From Oceanospirillum sp048268485 (GTDB lineage Bacteria; Pseudomonadota; Gammaproteobacteria; Pseudomonadales; Halomonadaceae): DNA of 64,000 nucleotides. The notes under the pieces were generated by a model that saw only the letters and a program-made list of their open reading frames with translations, was not told where the DNA came from and made no database searches. Of this stretch, positions 1 to 8,318 are shown one piece after another (position 1 is the first letter of the stretch; each line of letters starts with the position of its first letter). The stretch lies in assembly GCA_048268485.1 (NCBI GenBank), contig JBLWVL010000014.1, forward strand, positions 1-64,000. The letters are read 5' to 3'. The position numbers and the translations under genes were made by a program.

Positions 1-428
1 GATTAGAGCGTCGTGATGTTTTAATTCGGCTTTTTGAGTTTTTTAAATCATCTCCTAGAGATATTGAGCGAGTTGTTTCAATCTTGCTGCTTTCTTATTA
101 TATATTTCCTTCAGAAGAAAGTAGTTATTATGAGAAAATGATTGCTATATATTGCTTTTATTCAACGATGAGAAGAAAGAAATTAAACAATATGCTTGAT
201 TTAAATGTTGGTTATAAAAATATTGAACGTTTTTATCATGAATTTTTGAGTATTGCCCCGGCTGTTGCTCGAAATATAGAAATAAAGGATTTGCTTGAGT
301 ATGTTTTCTTTGATATTAGCGATGATGAGTTTGATAAATTTAAGGTAGGTATCATTGATCATGATTCAGGCATTAAGAAAGGTTGTCTGGCTGAAATTAG
401 AGAAAAAATGAGTCAGCTTACAATTTGA
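1..428 (+). CDS. C-terminal part of an unrecognised protein, cut by the window edge
   Basis: The reading frame beginning at base 3 is open from the window edge to a TGA at 426-428, so about 141 codons of the C-terminal end are visible and the true start lies outside. The visible part looks helical and charged, rich in Phe, Tyr, Ile and Lys, with no motif I recognise. The DNA is clearly more AT-rich than the zinc and TonB loci that follow, like the broken abi gene next to it, which suggests a transferred accessory segment. Function unknown. Confidence 0.6.
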   Translation, partial: LERRDVLIRLFEFFKSSPRDIERVVSILLLSYYIFPSEESSYYEKMIAIYCFYSTMRRKKLNNMLDLNVGYKNIERFYHEFLSIAPAVARNIEIKDLLEYVFFDISDDEFDKFKVGIIDHDSGIKKGCLAEIREKMSQLTI

Positions 429-597
429 TCTTTTAGTACCCTGTAACCACTGAGAGCAGGTCTGTGTGATAAAAGTATTGAAGCCAGAGCCGGATGATAT
501 GGCCCCGCTTAGTGGTTGATTAAACCGGTATTCAGGTCTGCACAACGCATCTGCGTATCATTCTTAAAGATAGGTTGTTGACAAAAGGGATGTTGAA

Positions 598-792
598 GTG
601 AGTGAGATGCCTTCAAGTGGGATAGCCTTCTCTGGTTTCGGGCTCAGTCTAGCCCTCATAGCTATTTTCGTTTTCTCAGCGGTCTCTACTACTGGCCTGA
701 AGCGCCACAAATGGGTTGAGCGGGGCTTAGCAGCTGCTGTAGGGAGTTGGGTTATAACATGGTGGTATGGAGTAAGGGCGTGGAAGTATTGA
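598..792 (+). CDS. Small two-helix membrane protein of unknown function
   Basis: A 64-residue product from a GTG start. It has a hydrophobic helix at about residues 11-30 (rich in Leu, Ala, Ile, Phe), a short basic loop around residues 34-42 (LKRHKWVER) and a second hydrophobic/Trp-rich segment to about residue 62. Its last 34 bases overlap the start of the downstream abi-like gene in another frame, which suggests translational coupling. No family recognised. It could be a partner of the abi-like protein or a remnant of a phage membrane protein; an ORF on the opposite strand here is probably its shadow. The GTG start has only a weak purine-rich site upstream. Confidence 0.45.
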   Translation: MSEMPSSGIAFSGFGLSLALIAIFVFSAVSTTGLKRHKWVERGLAAAVGSWVITWWYGVRAWKY

Positions 793-1610
793 GCAATGCA
801 ACAGAGTTGGTAGCCCTGATTGTTAGCGTGTTGGTGTCTTATTTGGTCTCCCTCTGGCTCGCTGCAAAAGCTAAACCCCATTACGAAAACTGTTTCAAAG
901 ATGAGCAGGAGTAGGCCAAAACAGCTAAGGCGCTTCAGGAGCAGGAGCGTATACAGCGTATTCAAAAGTTTGAGAGCACCTTTTTTAGCCTTTATGATCG
1001 CATTATGTCTGAACAAATTAGGCTAAGGCCTGTGTTTGCTGAAGCAATTAACAAAGGAAAGTTTGTTCAAATAAGTATTATAGATGCAAGCGTTTTTTGT
1101 GAAAAAATAATAAAATCGAATAGAGAACTAAGCAGTTTTCTGATCCTTGTTTATCAGGCGTTTAAACTTGTTAATAGCTTTATTTTAAAACTGAGGTTGT
1201 TTTTAGAGCCTGACCAGCGTAGCGCAGTAGATCATAAAAAAGACGAAATAGAAGAGGTTGAGGCGAAGATAGTATGTGTAAATATATTGCGGTATTATAT
1301 CAGTAATGATGTTCTTTATTTGATGTTTTTGAATTGCTCAAAACATAATATATCTTTTGGTGTGGATTTTAAAAAATATAGATCGTATATGGATAAATAT
1401 TGTTTATTTGAGCATTTAGACCTTAATGAATTTTTGTCGTCAGATAGCTATGCTATTTTATCATCTATTCATAATTCTGGTAACGCTGATATCGCAGATA
1501 GGTTTTTATTTTTAAATAATACTGAAAATACAAAGCAAATTTTTAAGGAAATTATCAAAGATTATAATAATGCCTTTGGTGATTCGGTCTATATAGATAA
1601 TTTTAGGTAG
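759..1610 (+). pseudogene. Putative phage abortive-infection protein (putAbiC type), interrupted by an in-frame TAG
   Basis: Reading in one frame from ATG 759 gives a 283-codon protein whose only break is TAG at 912-914 (codon 52). The N-terminal part holds one membrane helix (about residues 16-34). After the stop come a charged stretch and the motif KFESTFFSLYDRI, then near the C-terminus ISNDVLYLMFLNCSKH and KYCLFEHLDL. From memory these match the layout of the putAbiC (putative phage abortive infection) family: membrane anchor, an FE..FF.L motif, then a conserved late YxLxNxxLxLLF-like segment. A purine-rich GGGAG lies 12 nt before the ATG. ATG 1005 could restart translation but would give a protein lacking both the anchor and the FESTFF motif. 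The gene is AT-rich. It is either a recent pseudogene, a suppressed amber gene, or a sequencing error. Confidence 0.7.
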
Positions 1611-2020
1611 ATCAAATAACTAATCACTACCCCTTGCAATCATGCCAACATTCTCCATGAGGCGTGAGAACCTCATCAAACAGCGGATATACACAGCCCC
1701 AAAAGTGCTAGTTTTTTTGTGCCCGCAATTTGACTGAATCCCTATCCAAATTACGCCCTAAGTGCGTCTTTTTTGGTCGGGTGAGCGACGAATAAAATAC
1801 CGGCAAGGGGAATAAGTCCGCGGTCGTTACAGCAGTTCTCAACCTCCTGGCCGCTACATCTCAGGTGGTCGGGTAGTTCTGGCTAAGCCGGACAAGTACA
1901 CCTCCCTTTGCTCAGGTTCGATATGCACAAAGAACAGACCTGCCTGCAAATCTGTTTATCAGGCAAGACAATAAAGCGGTAATGACTTGATTAAGGTTGC
2001 TTACTATATTAGATTGCACA
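1611..2020. other. Non-coding stretch between the abi remnant and the zinc locus
   Basis: No gene is seen here. It holds an inverted repeat ATGAGG/CCTCAT at 1657-1676, a weak terminator-like hairpin with a T-run at 1753-1773, and a third inverted repeat GCCTG/CAGGC near 1952-1974. No tRNA, integrase or transposase fragment was recognised, so I cannot define the border of the accessory segment. Confidence 0.4.
1753..1774 (+). terminator. Weak terminator-like hairpin after the abi-like gene
   Basis: ACGC and GCGT (1753-1756 and 1764-1767) can pair across a 7-nt loop and are followed within two bases by a run of T. The stem is only four base pairs, so this is a tentative terminator for the upstream plus-strand genes. 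Confidence 0.3.
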
Positions 2021-2041
2021 AAATGTTATGTTGTAACATAT
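2021..2041 (+). promoter_or_regulatory. Zur-like operator
   Basis: ATGTTA at 2023-2028 and TAACAT at 2034-2039 form a perfect inverted repeat with a 5-nt centre. This resembles the known gammaproteobacterial Zur box (core ATGTTATAnTATAACAT). It lies about 20 bp before the start of the His-rich outer-membrane protein and upstream of znu-type genes, so zinc repression by Zur is the natural reading. A zur gene is not in the window. Confidence 0.65.
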
Positions 2042-2057
2042 CTTAATGAGGTGTTTT

Positions 2058-3344
2058 GTGATCAAAAAATCGGTACAGAAAAGTGCGCTTGCCCTTGCGG
2101 TTGCTTTAGCCTGTGGTTCTGCTGTGGCGGCAGATCAGGCAAATAGAGATGTTGATGTTTCTATTATTCTTGAAGGGCTCTTCTATAACGAGCTCAGCTC
2201 TGGCACATCCTCCCCTGAAGGATTTGGGGAGAGTGGACATGATCATGACCATGATCATGGAGATGATGGTCATCAGCATGGTTTTGAGGAAGGTTTTGCC
2301 ATTGGTCATTCTGAGCTGGCAATTGATGCTGGCTTGGGTGCTCTGCTGGATGGGCGTTTGTTACTGGGTTTTGATGATAGTGATGTCGCTGTTGAGGAAG
2401 CCTGGGTGAAGACCCGCTCTCTTCCCGCTGGCTTTCAGTTGAAGTTTGGTAAGTTTCTGTCTGATATCGGCTATGTAAACAGCCGCCATACTCATAGCTG
2501 GGACTTTGCTGATCGCCCTCTGGTGAATCAGTATCTGTTTGGTGACCATGGCTTGCAGGATGTAGGTTTGCAGGGCACATGGCAGCTACCTACCGAAAGC
2601 TATGCGCTGTTGGGGGTCGAGTTGCTGCAGGGACAGGGAAATACATTTGATGCTTATGCCGAGCAGGAAGATGTTCTGGAAGAACAGGACAGTGGCCCAC
2701 GTGTTGTTACAGCCTTTATGAAATATGGCCCGGATCTGGGTGCTGATCATGCGGTGCAGCTCGGCTTATCCGGTGGTTATGCCAATCAGTATGTTGGGGG
2801 GTATGACAAACATTTCCATGGCACAGAGCCTCATACGACCGCCCAGATTGGCAGCAGCTGGTTTGCCGGCGTCGATGGTGTTTATAAATACTCCTCCGGT
2901 AAGGCTTATGGTGAAGGTGATCTGCGTTTAACGTCTGAATACTTCTATGTTGCGCGGGATCTTGCCCAGTACAGTGGTGACTACCATGAAGAGGATGGTG
3001 ATTATCATCTGGAAGGCGCAATAAAAGGTGACTCCTATACGGAAGAGCAGGATGGTTTTTATGTAGAAGGTGTCTATGGCGTATTGCCACGCTGGCAGGT
3101 TGGTCTTCGGGCTGAAGCCTTGGGCCTGATTAATGAGAAGTGGGGCGGTGGTCATGATACCGAACTGGATTCTCTGGATACCTCTTACAAGTATTCCGGG
3201 CAGATCACTTGGCGTCCGGTTGAGCCTGTTTTCCTGAGAACTCAGTTTAACCATAAAGACTTTGCCGGTGATGATGGCAGCAGTAATGAGGTGGTTTTAC
3301 AGTTTAATGTTGCATTGGGTGCCCATGGTGCGCACAACTTTTAA
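2058..3344 (+). CDS. His-rich outer-membrane beta-barrel protein of a zinc locus
   Basis: A protein of about 428 residues with a signal peptide (basic start, hydrophobic core, cleavage after AVA). Residues about 60-74 of the precursor form a His/Asp-rich stretch (HDHDHDHGDDGHQHG) able to bind zinc. The rest is rich in alternating polar/aromatic residues and ends in Phe, as outer-membrane barrels do (final FNVALGAHGAHNF). I chose GTG 2058 because GAGGTG at 2048-2053 sits at the right distance; an upstream ATG at 2046 overlaps that site. The Zur-like operator just upstream and the znu-type genes downstream suggest a zinc-starvation porin or a zinc-capturing surface protein. It is not a TonB receptor: no plug domain is visible. 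The exact family name is not certain. Confidence 0.75.
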   Translation: MIKKSVQKSALALAVALACGSAVAADQANRDVDVSIILEGLFYNELSSGTSSPEGFGESGHDHDHDHGDDGHQHGFEEGFAIGHSELAIDAGLGALLDGRLLLGFDDSDVAVEEAWVKTRSLPAGFQLKFGKFLSDIGYVNSRHTHSWDFADRPLVNQYLFGDHGLQDVGLQGTWQLPTESYALLGVELLQGQGNTFDAYAEQEDVLEEQDSGPRVVTAFMKYGPDLGADHAVQLGLSGGYANQYVGGYDKHFHGTEPHTTAQIGSSWFAGVDGVYKYSSGKAYGEGDLRLTSEYFYVARDLAQYSGDYHEEDGDYHLEGAIKGDSYTEEQDGFYVEGVYGVLPRWQVGLRAEALGLINEKWGGGHDTELDSLDTSYKYSGQITWRPVEPVFLRTQFNHKDFAGDDGSSNEVVLQFNVALGAHGAHNF

Positions 3345-3351
3345 GCTTTTG

Positions 3352-3400
3352 TCAGCGTTGTCTCAACGCTGATCTGGGCCCGGCCTGAGTCGGGCTTTTT
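3352..3400 (+). terminator. Double hairpin with T-run after the outer-membrane protein
   Basis: TCAGCGTTG and CAACGCTGA (3352-3360, 3364-3372) form a perfect 9-bp stem. It is followed by GCCCG/CGGGC (3378-3382, 3391-3395) and five T residues. The second hairpin looks like a real terminator, so the transporter genes may be read at a lower level by read-through or from their own promoter. Confidence 0.7.
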
Positions 3401-3508
3401 GGCAGAAAGGAAGCATCTACGCCTAGGTCTTCTGGATTATAGGTTTCCTTTCTGCCGGTTTCTTTCATTGGTATTTCTCCTTCACTCGTGTTTTATCAGG
3501 CTGATATT

Positions 3509-4414
3509 ATGTTGCGTCTGTTTCTGTTTTTTATCGCGCTTTTACCTATTCTCAACGCCAGTGCCGGTGAGCCTGTTCGTGTTGTGACAACCACAAATAG
3601 TTTAGGCATGCTGGTTAATGAGATCGCTCAGCCGCTTGTTGAGCAGCGCCTGCTTGAACTGAAAGTACTGGCATCCCCCGGTCGGGATGTGCACTACCTG
3701 GATGCCCGGCCGAGCTTTATGGCCGCCGTGCGAAGAGCTGATCTGCTCATTGATACGGGTGCCGGACTGGAAGAGGGGTGGTTGCCTGCGATAACGGCAA
3801 ATGCAGCCAACCCGGACATTAATAGCGGTCAGCTGGGGCGTTTAAGCCTTGCTGCTTCTATGCAACTTCGCCCTTCCATTACCACAACGGGCCCCCATGC
3901 CGGTCATGTGCATCGTCATGGCAATCCCCATTTTAATATTGATCCACTCCGTATGGCGCAAGCGGCAAGGTTTGTTGCCCGCCGTCTTGGGCATTTTTTC
4001 CCCGCTCAGAAAGAGCTATTGATTAAGCGCTCTTATCGCCTGGAACAGCAGTTAAAGCAAACAGCTGAATACTTGTCTGAACAGCTGGTTCCCGGTCAGC
4101 GCTTTATCGCCTATCACGAAGATGTTGATTACCTGGAAGCCTGGCTGCCGGTGCAGAATATTGGCTATCTGGAGCCTTTGCCGGGTTTGCCACCAACCTC
4201 TAAACATCTGCGTGAACTGGTTGAGAAACACCAGCAACAGGAGTCGGCCCGTGTGTTATATGCCCGCTTTAACCCGGATCAGGGCGCGCGTTTTCTGAAC
4301 GAGCGTTTAGGTTGGCCAATTTATGCTGTACCCCTTGAGCCGGAAACCCCGGACTGGAATGGCTATAAAGAGCTACTGCAGGCTTGGGCGAATGCTTTTG
4401 AACAGAAATCGTGA
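3509..4414 (+). CDS. znuA: Periplasmic zinc/metal-binding protein of an ABC transporter (ZnuA-like)
   Basis: About 301 residues with an N-terminal signal peptide (MLRLFLFFIALLPILNASAG). The family is the cluster A-I metal-binding protein (ZnuA/TroA). Visible metal-site features are His in RDVHYLD, the His-rich loop HAGHVHRHGNPHFNIDP around residues 130-146, His in FIAYHEDVDYL, and the C-terminal conserved Asp-containing segment (GARFLNERLGWPIYAV region). The start at ATG 3509 places the signal peptide at the very N-terminus; a GTG 21 bases upstream is possible. It overlaps the ATPase gene by 23 bases and the permease follows, giving a compact A-C-B transporter. Zinc is inferred from the Zur-like site and the His-rich loop; manganese cannot be excluded. 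Confidence 0.85.
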   Translation: MLRLFLFFIALLPILNASAGEPVRVVTTTNSLGMLVNEIAQPLVEQRLLELKVLASPGRDVHYLDARPSFMAAVRRADLLIDTGAGLEEGWLPAITANAANPDINSGQLGRLSLAASMQLRPSITTTGPHAGHVHRHGNPHFNIDPLRMAQAARFVARRLGHFFPAQKELLIKRSYRLEQQLKQTAEYLSEQLVPGQRFIAYHEDVDYLEAWLPVQNIGYLEPLPGLPPTSKHLRELVEKHQQQESARVLYARFNPDQGARFLNERLGWPIYAVPLEPETPDWNGYKELLQAWANAFEQKS

Positions 4415-5015
4415 CTCTGGGTCTGGTCTGGTTTCTCTTCACCAGGCTTGTATCGGCTATCCTTCGGCACCGGATACACATATTGGCCCGTTGAATCTTA
4501 AGGTGCTGCCCGGAGATAAAATCGCGCTAACCGGAGGTAATGGTGCCGGTAAGTCGTTGTTATTGAAAACCCTTGCGGGTCACCTTTCTTTGATAAGCGG
4601 CTCCCTTGACCGGGCAACATCCCGCTATCTGTTTTTAGCACAGGAACATCCGCGGCCCGGGCTCTGGCCATTGAATGGCTGGGACTGGATGAAAATTCTG
4701 GCTGAGGGTAAAGCGTCAGAATGCTGCCTATCAAGAGGCCTGTTGGATAAGCGCTTGGATACTTTAAGCGGTGGGCAGTGGCAAAGAGTACGCCTGGCGG
4801 CGGCACTGGCAAGTGAGCCGGATCTGTTGTTACTGGATGAGCCGACCAATCACCTGGATGAAGCCGGTAAGCGGGATCTGGTGGACGGGTTGTCGCAGTT
4901 GCCGGAAACCTGTGCCTTGCTGATCACCACCCATGATGATGAGCTTGCCGAGGGTTTATCATTAACGGCTTGCCCCATGCAGCGACTGATGGAGCCAATA
5001 AACAATGTTGGATAG
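4392..5015 (+). CDS. znuC: ATP-binding protein of the zinc/metal ABC transporter (ZnuC-like)
   Basis: About 207 residues, the size of a stand-alone ABC ATPase. Visible are Walker A (GGNGAGKS), the signature LSGGQWQRVRLA, Walker B with DLLLLDEPTNHLDE, and the switch His in TTHDDE. The start is placed at ATG 4392, inside the end of the binding-protein gene; the reading frame extends further upstream but those residues do not look like an ABC N-terminus. It overlaps the permease gene by 11 bases. It would power metal import through the permease, with the binding protein delivering the ion. Confidence 0.85.
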   Translation: MLLNRNRDSGSGLVSLHQACIGYPSAPDTHIGPLNLKVLPGDKIALTGGNGAGKSLLLKTLAGHLSLISGSLDRATSRYLFLAQEHPRPGLWPLNGWDWMKILAEGKASECCLSRGLLDKRLDTLSGGQWQRVRLAAALASEPDLLLLDEPTNHLDEAGKRDLVDGLSQLPETCALLITTHDDELAEGLSLTACPMQRLMEPINNVG

Positions 5016-5799
5016 TTTTTGGTTATGGCCTTTTTTATCCGGTTTGGGAGCTGCTGTTTTGCTGGGCTTAGCCGGTGCGTCTCTTTTTATACGTTCAGCA
5101 TCATTACAGGGATTGGTCATTGCACAGGGTGCAGCGGCCGGGGGCATTCTGGCGACAGCGTTGACATTACCCATACTCCCGGTCGCTTTTTTGCTGGCGG
5201 GGGCGAGTTACTGGTGGGTTCAGTATGCTGTTCGTCTGAAGCCTGAGCGGATTCTATTGATTTTTCTGCTGGGCGGGGCTCTGATTAATGCACTGTTGGC
5301 TAATACCACACATCTGCATACTTCAGCAGACCGTTGGCTGGCCGGTGATATCTATTATGTTGGTCGGGGTGATGCATTCTGGTTATTGACACTGAGTGGT
5401 TTGACTCTGGTGCTGATCCCGGTATTACGCAATGTCTGGCAAAAAAGTCAGCTGGCACCGGACTGTTTCGGGCCGCCATTAACGGTGCTGCAGCGTTTGC
5501 CGGAAGCTTTATGGCTACTCTGTGTTGTGGTCTTAAGCAGTTATCTGTTAGGGCTTCCGGCATCACTTTTTTTATTACTATTTCCTGCATGGCTGTCAGC
5601 TTACTGGAGTCGGGGGTTATCCCCTTTTCTCTGGTGGAGTATTTTCCTGAGTGTACTGCTATTTTTGTTGGCATGGTTTACGGCGCTTTGGTTTGACCAG
5701 CCTTTTGCACCAGTCCTGATTCTTGGGGGCTGTGTCTGTTTTCTATTGGTTTATGCCGCTTATCGATTAACGACTCTTGTGCGAGCCTGCTTTCGGTAA
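5005..5799 (+). CDS. znuB: Permease of the zinc/metal ABC transporter (ZnuB-like)
   Basis: A 264-residue, very hydrophobic protein with about seven or eight membrane helices, as in the ABC-3 family of metal permeases. It starts within the end of the ATPase gene and closes the transporter cluster. The conserved small-residue helix near the N-terminus (ASLQGLVIAQGAAAGGILA) fits the family segment that contacts the ATPase. The sequence is more divergent than a typical ZnuB, so the assignment leans on context. Confidence 0.8.
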   Translation: MLDSFWLWPFLSGLGAAVLLGLAGASLFIRSASLQGLVIAQGAAAGGILATALTLPILPVAFLLAGASYWWVQYAVRLKPERILLIFLLGGALINALLANTTHLHTSADRWLAGDIYYVGRGDAFWLLTLSGLTLVLIPVLRNVWQKSQLAPDCFGPPLTVLQRLPEALWLLCVVVLSSYLLGLPASLFLLLFPAWLSAYWSRGLSPFLWWSIFLSVLLFLLAWFTALWFDQPFAPVLILGGCVCFLLVYAAYRLTTLVRACFR

Positions 5800-5895
5800 G
5801 CCGCGATGCAGCCTTCTTTGTGTCACGGGCTACAGATCTGATTAAACTTCCTAATTGTGTCTGAATTGTCAGTGGTCTTTACGTAAAATATCAAC

Positions 5896-5915
5896 AAATG
5901 ATAGTAATTCGTATT
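5896..5915 (+). promoter_or_regulatory. Possible Fur-like site upstream of the TonB2 operon
   Basis: The 20 bases starting AAATGATAGTAATTCG agree with the idealised Fur box at about 15 of 20 positions by eye. The site is 72 bp before the first gene of the TonB energy-transduction operon, which in related bacteria is usually iron-repressed. A partial match, so only a candidate. Confidence 0.35.
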
Positions 5916-5986
5916 TACAAGAGGGTGTGTTTCTCAATATCATAGCGCTATTGAGTTGTCACTTCAGTACAAACACGGATCTGTCT

Positions 5987-6814
5987 ATGTCTCTTTACCG
6001 CTATCTGCTCAAGGCTGTTGTTGCCCCTGTTTTTATGGCAACAACGGTTTTTATATCGCTACTATTCGGCTTGCCAAAAGCTCACGCCAATGATGGAGTT
6101 ATTGATCAAAGCCTTAACTCTGTTCAGCAGGTTCATCGTTCAGGTGTACAAACCCAGCTGAAGGTGGACGATCTCTCTGTAGAAAGCCGGGCTTTGTATC
6201 AGGAATACCAGCAAGTGCTGCGTCAGGCAGAAACCACAGAAGCTTATAACCGCCAGCTGAGTCGTCTTATTGATAGCCAGCAAGAGGAGCTGACGAGTAT
6301 GGATCGTCAGATTCAGTCTCTGGAGGATACCGACCGCTCCCTGCTGCCGATGCTGGTGCGTATGGTGTCTACGCTGGAGCAGTTTGTGGCTCAGGATCAG
6401 CCTTTCTTGTTGGATGAGCGCCAGCAGCGGGTTGCCCGGCTTCAGACACTTCTGGATCGGGCTGATGTCAGTCTGGCGGAAAAATACCGTCTTATTTTAC
6501 AGGCTTATCAGGTAGAAGCGGATTATGGTCGCAGTCTGGAGGCGTATGAGGGCGAAGTGACCACTGAAGCGGGGCTGCGTCAGGTTACGTTTCTGCGTTT
6601 AGGCCGCGTGGCGCTTTACTACCAGTCGGCCAATGGTAAAACGGGAGGCCTCTGGTTGCCAGATACACAGCAGTGGCAGGCATTGGATAGCGATGAAAAT
6701 CGTGTTCTGAAAAATGCGATTGCGATGGCCCGTCAGCAAATTGTTCCTGAGCTACTTAACCTGCCGTTACCTCTGCCATCTGCCGTGTCCGTTTCCACTG
6801 AAGGTGATGCTTAA
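5987..6814 (+). CDS. DUF3450 protein of the TonB2 operon, periplasmic
   Basis: About 275 residues with an N-terminal hydrophobic signal (to about residue 32, ending SHAHAN-like AKAHAND), followed by long coiled-coil helices (about residues 55-130, rich in Gln, Glu, Leu and Arg) and a C-terminal globular part with the motif LGRVALYYQS typical of DUF3450. Members are found as the first gene of TonB2/TtpC operons in marine gammaproteobacteria; their exact role is unknown, but the placement implies a periplasmic helper of the TtpC-ExbB-ExbD-TonB complex. The start at ATG 5987 places the signal at the N-terminus. The next gene begins two bases after the stop codon. Confidence 0.8.
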   Translation: MSLYRYLLKAVVAPVFMATTVFISLLFGLPKAHANDGVIDQSLNSVQQVHRSGVQTQLKVDDLSVESRALYQEYQQVLRQAETTEAYNRQLSRLIDSQQEELTSMDRQIQSLEDTDRSLLPMLVRMVSTLEQFVAQDQPFLLDERQQRVARLQTLLDRADVSLAEKYRLILQAYQVEADYGRSLEAYEGEVTTEAGLRQVTFLRLGRVALYYQSANGKTGGLWLPDTQQWQALDSDENRVLKNAIAMARQQIVPELLNLPLPLPSAVSVSTEGDA

Positions 6815-6815
6815 T

Positions 6816-8315
6816 ATGCGTTTTATTCAATCCCTTTCTGCCGTACTTTTATTGCCTGTTTTAAGCCTGTCGCCTTCGGTGTTAGCTGCCAAGGATGCGA
6901 TACCTGCTTCTACCCAAGGGGTCGGTCAGCCTCAGCAGTTAAATCGTCAGCTATTAAATGATGTTCAGAACTTTGTTACAGAAGATCGTGCTGAGCAGCA
7001 AGCACGATTAAAGTTGTTTTTGCAGGATAAAACCCGACAGGAATCACTGTTAAGGCAGGCAAAAGAGCGTCTGCAGCGTGCGGATGATGAGCAGTTGCGG
7101 CTGAAAAACCTGTTTGATGATAACGAAGAAAAACTGGTGGAACTGGAAACCTTGCTTAAGCAGCGTACAGGGCAGCTGGGTGAGGTCTTTGGTGTCGTCA
7201 AGGAACAATCTGCGGAGCTGAAAGAGCAGCTGGGAAGCTCTTTGGTGGGTGCGGAGTTTACGGGTCGTGAGCAATCGCTGAACTTTGCCAGTGAAAAAGC
7301 GATTCCCACCATGGTGCAGCTGCAAACTCTTTGGTTTCAGTTCCAGCATGAAATGACGCATTCGGGCACCATTAGTCGATTTAATGCTGATGTGGCGGAT
7401 ACTGATGGCCGCATCGAGAACCAGCCCGTACTTAGAGCCGGCACTTTTAATGCTATTAATGAAAATGGAGAGTTCCTTAGTTGGCAGCCGGAGCGTCAGC
7501 AGCTAAGTGTGCTGGCCGGGCAGCCGAAAGATAAACATCAGGATCAGGCTAAACGCTTTTTTGATGCGGTTTCAGACCCTGCAGACTCTCAGCAAAGTGG
7601 CCGCCTGCTGGTGGATGTCAGTTCTGGACAGTTGCTGGCGCTGATTGGTCAGAAACCGGGGCTTATGGATCAGATCCGCCAAGGTGGTTCTGTCGGTTAT
7701 ATTATCCTGGCTTTGGGTGTGATGGGTCTTTTGACAGCATTTTATAAATTGGTGCGCTTGAACATAGTTCGTCACAAAATTGTCCGGCAGCTTAAGGCCG
7801 AGTTACCTCAAAATGACAATCCTCTGGGCCGTGTCCTGCTGGCTTGCCAGGAGAAACGTCAACAGCTGAAAGCCAATAATCAGCCGGTTAATGATGAAGC
7901 GGCGACAAGTGCCCTTAACAGTACTCTTGATGAAGCGCTGTTAAAAGAGTTACCCGCACTGGAGTCCGGTCAGTCGATGCTGAAGCTACTGGCGGCAGCG
8001 GCTCCATTGTTGGGTCTTTTAGGTACGGTAACCGGCATGATAGGTACTTTTCAGAGTATCACGCTGTTCGGCACCAGTGATCCGAAACTGATGGCGGGAG
8101 GAATCTCTCAGGCATTGATCACGACGGTATTTGGTCTGATTGTGGCGATTCCTATGCTGTTCAGTCATGGGGTGTTAAGCAGTCAGAGTCGCGCTTTGCT
8201 GATGATTCTGCAGGAAAAAAGCTTGGCCCAGCTGAACCAGTTGGCAGTCTGGCTGCCGACGGCAAAGCCTGAAACTGCCATGAAAAAAACGTCTGAAGCG
8301 ACAACGGTGAGCTAA
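6816..8315 (+). CDS. ttpC: TtpC-like MotA/TolQ/ExbB proton-channel protein with long periplasmic domain
   Basis: About 499 residues. A signal peptide (ending VLAAK) leads into a long periplasmic coiled-coil domain of about 270 residues, then a membrane helix (YIILALGVMGLLTAFYKL) and two further helices with the ExbB/TolQ motif LLGLLGTVTGMIGTF and GGISQALITTVFGLIVAIPM. This layout is that of TtpC of Vibrio TonB2 systems, known to be needed for TonB2 function along with ExbB2 and ExbD2. AAGGTG at 6801-6806 fits a start at ATG 6816. The gene is followed after 3 bases by exbB. Confidence 0.85.
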   Translation: MRFIQSLSAVLLLPVLSLSPSVLAAKDAIPASTQGVGQPQQLNRQLLNDVQNFVTEDRAEQQARLKLFLQDKTRQESLLRQAKERLQRADDEQLRLKNLFDDNEEKLVELETLLKQRTGQLGEVFGVVKEQSAELKEQLGSSLVGAEFTGREQSLNFASEKAIPTMVQLQTLWFQFQHEMTHSGTISRFNADVADTDGRIENQPVLRAGTFNAINENGEFLSWQPERQQLSVLAGQPKDKHQDQAKRFFDAVSDPADSQQSGRLLVDVSSGQLLALIGQKPGLMDQIRQGGSVGYIILALGVMGLLTAFYKLVRLNIVRHKIVRQLKAELPQNDNPLGRVLLACQEKRQQLKANNQPVNDEAATSALNSTLDEALLKELPALESGQSMLKLLAAAAPLLGLLGTVTGMIGTFQSITLFGTSDPKLMAGGISQALITTVFGLIVAIPMLFSHGVLSSQSRALLMILQEKSLAQLNQLAVWLPTAKPETAMKKTSEATTVS

Positions 8316-8318
8316 GCC

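Noticed and set aside
564..1016. 150-codon ORF on the minus strand across the small ORF and the abi-like gene
   Set aside because: It lies antisense to a frame with a recognisable protein family and has no domain of its own.
1611..2020. tRNA or integron attC site at the border of the accessory segment
   Set aside because: No cloverleaf or attC core was found, only short inverted repeats.
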